From contig NW_001865089.1 of NCBI RefSeq assembly GCF_000002865.3, positions 104,232-165,791 of the forward strand: a stretch of 61,560 bases of DNA, in the 5' to 3' direction. Made by a program: the position numbers and the translations under genes. The DNA comes from Monosiga brevicollis MX1. Taxonomy: Eukaryota; Opisthokonta; Choanoflagellata; Craspedida; Salpingoecidae. Position 1 is the stretch's first letter, and each line of letters begins with the position of its first letter. The notes under the pieces are model-generated. The model was not told the DNA's origin. It saw only the letters and a program-made list of their open reading frames with translations, and did not search any database. This document shows, in pieces, positions 34,321-44,422 of the stretch.

Positions 34321-37300
34321 CTAGAACCGCGCCCCCGTCCCAGTCGCACAAGGTGCAGCAGAGACATGGCAACGCTTGTGCACCGTCTCAAAGCAGAGCT
34401 CGCACTCATACGCAGCTTTGCCCAAACCCAAAATAAGCTTGTTGCAGACCGCGCACGAGGGCGGCAACGCGTGCCGGCTGGCACGGAAAAAATGCCCGTG
34501 CACAATGTGCAACTTTGAGCCGCTGGCATCCCCGCGATCGCCCACCTCACCCATGCGCTGTTGAACAAAATCCCGTGCCACTGCCACCCAACCAGACATG
34601 CGCGCGCAGGTGAGACAAGACACCACAAAAGACGTGACCTGGCCTGCAGCTTCAGGGCTTCTAGCCACAGACTCTCACCTGGATCGCCTGCTCGCATCAG
34701 CAGTACGCGAAGCAATGTGTGCGCACGCCGATCTAGAAGTGGGACCAAGGGTTGCTCCAACTCCATGTCTTGGTGTGCCGCAAAATCCATGTCCTCGAGT
34801 GTGCATGTAGCCTCGCCCAAGAACGTGCGCTTGCGACCGTCGATGTGCGCAACCTCCAAATGCACGGTGCCCCGTAGCTCAAACAGCTTAAACTCACAAC
34901 TTGCGTTGAGCTTGGGATTGAGACCCTCCTGCACGGGCGCCAAGGCTTTCGTCTCCAGCTAAAGCCAAAGTACATTTGACAACAATCAAGCTTGTGAGAA
35001 ACAAGGCCCAAAACCCACGATTAATAAGCGGGGCAGCCTCTAGCTTACATTGGTGGCGCCTGAGGCCAGACGCTGGCGCACCGTCACGTTCACCCCAACA
35101 TTCATTTGGCCAACGCTGGCCACGGCCGGCAGATTACGGCAACCGTGCACCGTCACCACAATCTAAGATTCAAGCCACATGTGATAGCGTCAATAAGATG
35201 GGCGCGCGTAAGCACTGACAGGCACCTTTCGGGTACGCTGCATCCCAAAAGCCATGCCTTGTCGTTGAGATGCAGGCCGCCATCCAGCAACAGCCGAACT
35301 TGAAAGGTCATCGAGGCCTTGTGCGCCGTCTCAGGTGTTAACATTTTCTCTGCCTGATACCCATGGTACATCCACATAATCTCCTCCGTCGTGTGCTGGC
35401 CCAAGCGTAGTTGGTGACAAATACCATCATAACTCCGCGTCTACCCCAGAACAGGAGGCCCAGGGCCATTTAGTTTTTTTCCGTTTTCTTGAGATACCAA
35501 CATGGCACTCGGGCTTTTGGCAGTGCACAAACCTCCAAGCGCACAGACGGCAGTCCTTCGCCGTCCGCCATGAAATATGCCTTCAAGATCTGCGCCAGGC
35601 AACAAAGGACATGACATGTTACCATTGTTAATTGGACAAATACAGTGACAAGCAGAGTACCAGGTGCCCCCACCTCGAGGAAGTTGAGCATGGTGGTCGA
35701 CTGATGCATGGTCAAAATGCCTGTGCGAAAGCTACTAAGACGAGCCTGTACGACCATCAGGACCATGTCCCAAAGACGGGCCAAGACATGATTGAAGACA
35801 TCCTGTACAATGCAAGGCGCAGCTGATTAGTTCCCCCATCAGGAAGCGTCCTGTGCTCGATTCGGATGGTTGTTGACAGCGAAAACCTACCTCGTATAGA
35901 TTATCGGACATGATCTGAAAGGATTCATCCAGGTAGTCGAGCAGTGGCTCCATGGAAATGCGTAGCTTGTGCTCATCAAGAAGAACCTCCGTTTCGGAGC
36001 GGGAGCGCCCTCCTTTTGCGGTTGGCGGCTTGCTAGGCATGGCCAATGCTGGATCAGCGAGTCAAGGAAGGCAAACAAACTCCAATAAGAAAGAGCAAGC
36101 CCAGCCCAGAAGCGCCAGCCCATGCATGACACGGGACGCGACCTACGTCCGCGCGTGGTCTCATGCCGCCTCCAGGTAGCTCGCCTGCTCTCCCTCATCA
36201 TGCGCTCCATGCGCCGCTTGACTTTCTGTTCACGCACAGGAGCAAGTGCGGCATCAGATTGTGCAGTCAAAGTCGAGTTTAGGAGAGAACAAGGTCAGAT
36301 ACAACAACTTCTCGGCCAAGACTAACATCCATTTTGCGATCACTCAAGCCTAAGATTTTGTCTTTGCCGAATTTGGCCTACAAAATTCCAGAGCAGGTCA
36401 AGCACGGGAGAAGCGACCATGAGATCGGGACGAGCGTCAAGCGTCTGCCGAGTCTGGTTCGGATCATCACGCAACGAGCCAGTACCTTGGTGGTGGAGCT
36501 GAATGTATCCGCCTTGAATACCTACAGGTACCGCAGCAACAGAACCGTCAAAGCAAGCCTTCCAAAAGTTAAGACAAAGAGTGTTGGTAGTGGGACAGAC
36601 CTCAGCAAAGAGAGGCTTGGACTTGCGAAAACCCAATAGGAACCCCAAGTATTGGTCCACTGTCAAGCGAAACGTTGCTGTAATCCGATCCAGCAAGGGC
36701 AAGAGTCCCCTGCACAGGCAAATGCCAAGGGCAGCACAATTTAGAGATGAAGCACACGCCTACCAAAATGCAAGTCTGCTTTTAGATCTTACCCTGAAAG
36801 CTCTTCAGCAGCCAGTTTGAAGCTTTGCTTGACGGCTGCCACGGGGTCAATGGCAACATGTGGGCGGGCATCTGCAATGATCATTTTAAGAACCGATACC
36901 AGAGTTAGATATCATAAAAACAGAACAAACAAACCTCTGGAAAAAACAAACAAACAAAAAACGTACTGTTGGCATCTCGCTCCTGAAGGTCGTCGTCGTC
37001 GTCGTCAGTGCTGCCATCCGAGTCGTAGTTGTGAGAGGTGTTTGAAGCAGACGGCGCTTGTCCAACGCTACGAAATCCCAATCGCAATCCAATGGCGCGC
37101 AAGCCGGTGGGGCGGGGTGGCTCGCGAGCCAAGGGATGCAGCTCGTAGCTGCTTTCACCTTCCAGCTCGGCTTTGCGATTTGCCTGCTCGGTTTGGAGCT
37201 GGAAGAGATGCTTGAGAACACTCTCTTGCAAGTCCATGATACCATCGCTCAACTACATGCACAAGCCATCCAAAGTGTCACACAGGACCCTAACACATGC

Positions 37301-39774
37301 ACATGCCAGCGCCTGGACTCGTGATTTGATGACTGCTCATTCATGGAAAAACCTACCTGGGCAATGTTGTTGATGGCAATGCAGAGCGCTGACGTCAGGG
37401 GCTGAAATTGGCTCGCAGCAGAGGGTGGTGGAAAGGGGGCGCGGAGGAGAGTTGAATAGGTGTGCACGGTTTGTACGACGACTTCGGCAAAGAGTTGGTA
37501 AAGAGTGCCGGCCGTGGCGAGATCTTCCCACCCGAGCTCAACCAGCTCGTACACGTTTTGAGTAAAAAAGGTCAAGAGATCCACGACGGCAGTTGAATGG
37601 AGGTGGCGGTCAGAGATGGGTTGACCAGGGTCCAGTTTGTAGGCTCGTTCGGCATACTTGACGCCCTGCTTGGCCAAATTCTGCAGCCATCGAGAAGCGT
37701 GGGGAAGGAACCAGGTGTAGAGATCGCCATAAACCTTGGCGCACTGGCCCGTGGTCAAACTTTCAATGTACCGTTTGCGGAAGGAGCGAATCTTCTTGAG
37801 GAGATCGAAAAGCTCAAAGGGAAGCGGAACACTGAAGGCTGGATCAAGGAGAAGCTCACGGCATTGGGCGGCGTGGGGCTGACACAGGCCCATCACGTTG
37901 AGCGCCACAATGTCGACGAGGGCGTGGCGCTGAAAGTAGTTGATGTAGAAGACGAGGTCGTATTTGAGTTCAGCGTCAATCATTTCGCACATGGTTTGGA
38001 GCTGGAGAACCGGCTGATCAACGTTTTCGGCTTGCGCGGAGGCCCAAATGAGTTTGTACATTTGAGATTTGCAGGTGAGGACGGCCTTGCTCACCACGTC
38101 AGCGACAGCCGGAGCCACGGGCCGAAAGTACTTGATGAGCCGGCAGGCTAGCACAAAGACTGAGAGGAAGTGATCAAAGATGGGCGGTACGATGCGACTG
38201 TGGGCTACAAATTGAAACTTGTACTGCTCCAGATCAGGCCGCATAAAGTCCACCAGATCCTCAAGTGACGTTGTGATGGAGCCGACGATGGCAGTGGTGA
38301 GACGGAGACAGGACATGGTTTCCTCGAGATCCGGGTGGGTGATGGGCTGGAAGGAGACTTGGTGGGTAAGGAAGGAGAGCAGGGCCACCATCTGCGGCCA
38401 TTCGAGCTCGGCATGTGGGCTCTTGGTGAGGACGCGCACGTATTCACTCACAAGCAAAAGCTAAAGCAGTGGCAAGCAAGAGGGACGTAAGGGCATAATG
38501 AGTGACACCACCGATGCGCGTGCAATGGCAAACAAGACGGGTGAAGAATGAGGAGAATTGTGGCGGTGGAGGAGGGGAAAAAAAAAAAAGGCAAGGCACA
38601 TACCATGACATTTGCGCTTTTCTCTGGTTTGAGTTTGCCAAGAACCGCATCCATGACCCGCTGCGCAGGGACGGCTATGCACCGAGCCTGCTGCATGTCC
38701 ACGTCCTCGGCCTAAGGATNNNNNNNNNNNNNNNNNNNNNNNNNNNNNNNNNNNNNNNNNNNNNNNNNNNNNNNNNNNNNNNNNNNNNNNNNNNNNNNNN
38801 NNNNNNNNNNNNNNNNNNNNNNNNNNNNNNNNNNNNNNNNNNNNNNNNNNNNNNNNNNNNNNNNNNNNNNNNNNNNNNNNNNNNNNNNNNNNNNNNNNNN
38901 NNNTGGGGGGTGGGCATGAAAAATTGAAGCGTGCTCGCGCAAGCGAGAAATTTTGTCTTGCCTCGATTCGCTGGGCTTCATGATCAAGAACATCGTGACA
39001 GACGTGCCAGGCCAAAGCATCTTCCTTGCCAAGTTGTTGTGGCACGGCCCAGAGTGGGGAGACGGCATACTCGACGGCGTCGGGGCGCAGCTTGGCGGTA
39101 GTGACGTTCATCAATCGAAAGGCGACGGTGAGGGTGCCGCGTACATGGGATCGTGGGTTGCGCTTTTGTAGAGCAAGTTCGACGGGTTTGCCGCTCTGGG
39201 CGAGCTCGGTGACCTCGGCCGGTTTGAGGGCGGCCTGGCCGAGGAAGCGGACCTTGCCCTCGCGGACCTGCTCTTCTGCGCGGTGCCAGGGAGCAAAGCT
39301 AAAGCGGCTGGTGGAGGAGGAGATGGACACATCATCAAGCTCGCCATCGGCAGGGGCATCGCACCAGACGGCCAGCTTGAGCGGTGCCGTGAGCTTGGCG
39401 CTGCCGAGCGGGATTTGAAGCTGACAGTCAAAGTCGGGGTCGAGCGTGTCCTCGATGGTCGGAGTTCGGCGCATGGCGTTACCGTAGACAGCGGTGGCAA
39501 AGGGATGGCTCGTGATCTTTTTGTACTTGGGCAGCAGGTTGCGAGCATGCTTCATGTGCACGAGGAGGTGGTATTTGGGAGCGTGGCGCTCGGCCTGTGC
39601 CAGCTCCTCGCGATACAGTTGCCGCACGTACGTCTCGGCCTGAACGCGCTCGCAGACATTGGACGTCCCCAGCGGCTTGACATGTTTGATGGCGGACAAA
39701 GCAAAATCCGCCACCTCGGCCCGATTCAGCCCCCCATCCTCCACAGAGGCAGCAGCCTCGGCACCTTCGGCCAT
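34321..39774 (-). CDS. Unc13/Munc13-like protein: C2, MUN, C2 and C-terminal C1
   Basis: Predicted vesicle-priming factor that binds SNAREs, Ca2+/phospholipid and possibly diacylglycerol. Firm exons: 39774-38962, 38711-38604, 38460-37357, 37252-36967, 36871-36793, 36709-36601. Later exons are visible but not all bounded. N-terminal C2 (LLVHMKHARNLLPK ... PFATAVYGN ... TLDPDFDCQLQIPL). MUN/MHD1 (MYKLIWASAQAENVDQ, DLLTFFTQNVYELVELGW), then a second MHD part (LLDYLDESFQIMSDNLYE, HVLARLWDMVLMVVQA). A second C2 (IVVTVHGCRNLPAV ... VNVTVRQRL ... FLGEATCTLEDMDF). A zinc finger at the very end matches C1 (H, then CAVC, CELC, H, C, C) but with a shorter last spacing. In Munc13 the C1 precedes the central C2, so this order differs. 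Intron 1 has a GC donor and contains the assembly gap. Confidence 0.82.
38720..38903. other. Assembly gap (184 N)
   Basis: A run of 184 N bases. Flanking exons of the Unc13-like gene end at 38962 and resume at 38711 in phase 0, so the gap lies within an intron; an unseen exon inside it cannot be excluded. Confidence 0.95.
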
Positions 39775-39816
39775 CCCGATCCAGTCCAGTCGCCGGGAGG
39801 CCGAAGCGCGTTCGTC

Positions 39817-39817
<1 letters not shown>

Positions 39818-39847
<30 letters not shown>

Positions 39848-39880
39848 GAGAGGAGAGAGAGAGAGAGAGAGAGAGAGAAG
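39818..39880. repeat. GA microsatellite
   Basis: Two GA runs separated by a short interruption, starting about 45 bases upstream of the Unc13-like start codon (CT on the transcribed strand of that gene). Confidence 0.9.
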
Positions 39881-40082
39881 AAATTGCACATGAAAAGGAG
39901 AGAGAGGGGGAGAATGGGAAGAACCTCTTAGCTTAATTTCAAGCCAAATACAGAGATATGGGTATGAGCCATGGTCACGAGCAGAGACACGGAGAGCAGT
40001 TCGTTTTGTCATGTACGACTCCAAGATGGTTTGGCTCTAAATTTAGAGTACAAGAACCCGCTAATTTTATCGGACGCTGCAA

Positions 40083-40183
<101 letters not shown>

Positions 40184-40348
40184 GCCGCGCGCACATGTGT
40201 GTGTGTGTGCGGGTGTGAAACGGCAGCGGGCTGATTGGTGGCAGTGGTGAGGGAGAGACAAACGGGACTCACCCAGGGTCTCCGGTTTTGATTGTCTTCT
40301 GTTCTCCAGGCTTGACGATCGCGACCAAGTCGCAAGCTTTGGGCTAGG

Positions 40349-43233
40349 ATGGCGACCTTATCCGAGGTCAAGCAGGAGCCTCGGGACGATCGGTCCGGGC
40401 CGGTCTTGCCGTACGATCCGGATGCACTGACCTGGAATGCCCACCACACACAGGTCAGAGTGCGCCAGGCGATGGGTATCTGTTCTCGGCATTCTGACGG
40501 TTGGGACGGGATGAGAACAGCCTCGCGGGACTCGAGTGATGATGAGGCCAGGAGCGGGAAGGAGGTGCTGCAGGCGTGGTCTGTCTGTAGTCCCGTCGAC
40601 CCCCGGACACGCAAGAGGCCTGCAAAAGGCTTGCCCCCTAGTCACCCTTTTCACCACATTTCATCTGATGAGGCTTTTTCTATCGTGAACCCTCACTGTT
40701 CATCACCCCTTCTGTCTTGCCGGTTTCCCTGCTTTCGCTTGAGCGCGTAGAATGAGCAGCACCGCTATTGCTACTGGTAACACCCTCTCTGCTCGCTGCT
40801 CGCGCGCGCGTCCTGCGCACCAGGGACGATGATGCTCACGGCTGCTGTCTCCTTGCCCAACCATAGTGGCAAAGACTTTTGCTTCAAGTCTCGCGCCTTT
40901 TACTGCGAGCGCTGTCGCAACTGGTTTCACTACGAATGCATCTCCGAGCCACCCAGGTGCCGGTGCCTTGCTCTGCCCACCCTGCTCTGGCTGTCCCGTG
41001 CCATTCCTCACCTCACTTTTCTCCTGCCCACGGCGCACAGTCCCTGGGCTGTTGGCCAAGTCAACTATCGCTTCACCTGCGCCAATTGCAATGAAGGCAC
41101 TGAACACATTGAACTGGGTGAAACTTGTCAGTGCCTTGCTGTCATCCGACTTCCGCGGCCGTTGACCCGGCTTGTCGCCGCTCAGCTTGACCTTTTTTCA
41201 CGCTTTATATCGTGTTTTGGGGTTCAGCTTTTCGTAGCGGTGCCATCGCGGCACTCAACGCCCTGCACGCTGAGAAGGAGGAAGACGAGTTTTCATCCGA
41301 GCAGATTAGCCAATGGTTGCAGGAAAACTGGGAGGCCGTCCGCAGTAGCTCGCGCAGTCGCAGTAACCTGCAAGGCACCGTCGTCTCCACTCTGGTTTGT
41401 TTCTCTCCTACCAACGGTCGTTCAAACTAGGCCCATAGTGCCCATTGTTTAATCCTGGCTTTACACCCACACTTCACCCCGCCCTCAGCGCTCACACGGA
41501 CTCCTCTATTTTTTTTTTTTATTTATTTTTTTTTTTTTTGCTCGCACCCTGCAGCGTCGACTCGGACCGAGCGTGTCTGAGCGAGGTGATTCGCGCTGCT
41601 TTCGGATGACGCATCTGGAGGTACGGTCATGTGCGCGCATCGCCGCTATGCCTTCACCTACGCCATGCGGGCTTGGCAAAATGACAAAATAAAAATCGTT
41701 TTCGGCTGTGCCTGCCTGCCCGCCCGTGGCTCACATGCGACTGGTCTCAGGATTTTGTGAATTGGCTCCCCTCCACTCACAAACTCAAAATGGCCACGAC
41801 CGGCTCGCACAAGAGCAAGCGCCGCCACACTGAACCCACCCAATCGAACGATCATGCCGCCCGTCGTGCCAAAAAGGAGGTGCTGCAAGATGCACATGCC
41901 TTTAATCAAGAACGCTTCCGATTTTACTCGGCCGAGGCTGACCCATATCGGCCCAATCACTGGCGCCTCTGTGGCTATGATCGGCCTCTGGCGCTGAGTG
42001 AGCAAGATAAAGCGCAGCAACTGACCCTCCTTGATGACAACGCCGTACTTGTGGGGTCCAAGGGCTACTGTTCGGCGCGGGCCGGATTGGGCGTTGCGCA
42101 CGGGTGCTGGTACTGGGAGGTCGAGGTCTTGCCCCGAGCCACGCCCCTGGCGCCCAATTATCCCGAAGGCCATGTCCGCGTGGGCTGGTCTCAGGGCGGA
42201 TGTACGTGCTCCGACGCCCCTGCTCTTGTGCACAAAACATCCGACATTCGTTTCCATCTCACCCGTCGTATCTTTTGGCACTGCACATGCTTGGCTTTGG
42301 GCTGCGGTCTCATAGGCGATGTGCAGTACCCATGTGGCTTTGATGGTCTTTCATTCTCATGGCGAGACAAGGATGGTGCCTGCTTTCATCGGGGGCGTGG
42401 CGACAAAACCCGTCTTGGGGAGCAAGGCGCGTTTGGGCCTGGCGATGTGCTCGGCTTGGCCATTGAGCTGCCCGGCCAAGAATCGCTGTTGGATCTCTCT
42501 CCCGCGCCTCCAGAAGCAGAGGCCGTGGACCTCAAGGGCCTGGCCTATCTCGAGACGACCCTAGTCACGCGCGTCGATGAGGTCGGGAACGGGTGCTGGG
42601 GCGCTGGGTTACAGGGGGATGCAGAGACGCAGGGACAGGGGGGGGTTGGAAAGTTCAAGCAACGGCTTCTGCTTGCTTTAATGGGAGCGTGATCTGACGG
42701 ATGTGGACTGTCTGCTTGTACTTGCGTCTCAGGTTTGCGTGGGTTCGCGGATGATGTGCTACAAGAATGGTCAGCTATTGGGTAGCATGGCCCTTGACGT
42801 ACCCAAAGGGCGATACTATCCAACCGTTTCACTCTATTTCAATAGCCAGGTACGCAGCATCAGTGCAAAGTGCCGCGCCGCACTGGCCGCCTTGCTCCCG
42901 AGCGTTTGAGATTCCGGGGTGACTGTTTCCTGATGACTGAAACTCGACACAGGTGCGCGTCAATTTTGGGCCCAAGCTGCGCTACCCGCCTACCGATGGG
43001 CGCTTTCGACCACTTGCCGAGTTTGTGCCGCGCTACAATGCCGGGTTGGCCCTTTTCGATGCCGTTCAAGAGGTTGGTCCACAGTGCCTCGCGCGAAAAG
43101 TTTGCCTCTGGCACGTCTGATGATGCATGATAACTCCCGACAGGCTGTCAACCGAGTGGACCAAACAGCATCGACGGCTGCAGCGCCCACGCCTGTGCCT
43201 GCTCGACCCGCTCCATTGACCAAACCAGCATGA
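40349..43233 (+). CDS. ASH2L: ASH2-type COMPASS subunit: C4 finger, winged helix, SPRY
   Basis: Core subunit of SET1/MLL (COMPASS) histone H3K4 methyltransferase complexes. First exons: 40349-40453, 40751-40776 (26 nt), 40867-40956, and one starting at 41041. They join in phase to make the C4 zinc finger RYCYCGKDFCFKSRAFYC, CRNWFHYEC and FTCANC. A winged-helix part follows (AIAALNALHAEKEEDEF ... QWLQENWEAV), then a basic linker (SHKSKRRH). The SPRY domain starts NHWRLCGYDRPLAL, with GSKGYCSARAGLGVAHG, WYWEVEV, RVGWSQ, GFDGLSFSWRDKDG, GDVLGLAIELPG, MCYKNGQLLG, KGRYYPTVSLYFNSQ and VRVNFGPKLRYPP; the last exon ends LTKPA. The order and the split SPRY match ASH2L. An intron with a GTACGT donor inside the SPRY (near 42200-42312) joins GWSQGG to DVQYP in phase. 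Confidence 0.92.
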
Positions 43234-43254
43234 TAACAGTCTTGGCATGCCTTG

Positions 43255-43262
43255 AAAATAAA
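43255..43262 (+). promoter_or_regulatory. Probable polyadenylation signal of ASH2
   Basis: An AATAAA word lies about 22 bases after the ASH2 stop codon, the expected place for a short 3' UTR. Confidence 0.5.
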
Positions 43263-43688
43263 GGATGAAATCATTATAGAGAGGGAACGAGAGGGAGAAA
43301 GAGAGGAAGGGAAAAGAAGCAATCCGGGCTCGTCAATGTTAATGCCCTCGCCAGCGGCAAACCCCTCCTGATTTGTCGCGTGGTGGCGTGAGTACGCATG
43401 TTGTTACGGCGCCCCATGTCTGTTGGTGGGCAGGTCGTTTTGCTCCCCATCTCTCAATTTGAAGCTTTCTCTCTTGTTCCCGAGTCTTCGCCTTTCTGCC
43501 CCATTGCTCCTGAAGGCCAGGTCCTTGTGCAGATTCGAGAATCAACGCCCTGAACATCCCTGAACCCCCACGATCCGTGGTTCGACGCTTCGCTTGACCA
43601 CCACCCCCGACCCAGAGGCTCGTAGAGAAAGAGGACGCCTTCATGACTTGACGTCTTCATGAACTCTATTCTTGCACACACACACACA

Positions 43689-43768
<80 letters not shown>

Positions 43769-44422
43769 ACTCACTCTCTCTCTCTCTTCTCTCTCTTCTC
43801 TCTCTCTCTCTCTCTCTTCCACTCTCTCTCTCACTCTCTCACACTCTCTCTCTCACACACATTGCGTAAGAAATGGCTCCAGAGTATGATGGACATGGGA
43901 ATTCGTCTTGAACCGCGAATATAGCGACACCAACGCGTCGCCCGTTGCAAGCTTGTAAGGTGGGCGTGTAGCGGATCGGCGCATCTTCTCTGCGATCAGC
44001 AGCCTCAACTCTCATGGGGTGGTTTACATCATCAAAGCATGGAGTCAAAGCATGGAGTGAAAGAGAGTGATTCGAGCGTCACGATCGCCGCGACCCACGC
44101 ACACACTGGCACGCTGGTGCGCACTCACACACATTTGCAGTAGTTGGCAGCAGAAGCATATGATACAACAACGGGGGGGTTTACAACGCTTGGTGGAAGT
44201 CACAGACAGACGCCTGGGTGTGAGGCGAGGCAATTTCTTCTCGAGCCGTGCTCGACACACACGGACACAAACTCACACATACATCTGCCCACTATCCGCC
44301 ACCCCGGCACTTGACCCGTCCCGATACACTCGGCTTACTGGCTTGCCCCTTGAACTTGCATCACTCGCTGCCAGACCCGACTGTGCTGAGACCCCTTATC
44401 CACCTGCTGCTCAGCCGCAACA
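43263..44422. other. Spacer upstream of the FAD-DUF1365 fusion gene
   Basis: About 1.16 kb with a long CT/CA microsatellite block (43674-43861) and otherwise unique sequence. The frames crossing it are dinucleotide-repeat artefacts. A short repeated phrase (TCAAAGCATGGAGT, twice) occurs near 44031-44058. Confidence 0.55.
43674..43861. repeat. CA/CT microsatellite block
   Basis: A CA run, about 40 CT units, then broken CT/CA runs. It ends about 560 bases upstream of the FAD-DUF1365 start codon. Confidence 0.95.

Noticed and set aside
33865-34518. A plus-strand gene between fibrillarin and the Unc13-like gene.
   Set aside because: The frame is open but low in family-like features and overlaps the well-supported minus-strand C1 exon.
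38461-39891. A single open frame running through the assembly gap.
   Set aside because: The N run is open by default; splice sites and homology end the exon at 38962 and begin the next at 38711.
41560-41630. Apparent frameshift in ASH2: one frame reads VDSDRACLSEVIRAAFG and then hits a stop.
   Set aside because: A neighbouring frame through the same exon has no stop and matches phase 0 on both sides (splicing to DFVNWLPS), so no frameshift is needed.
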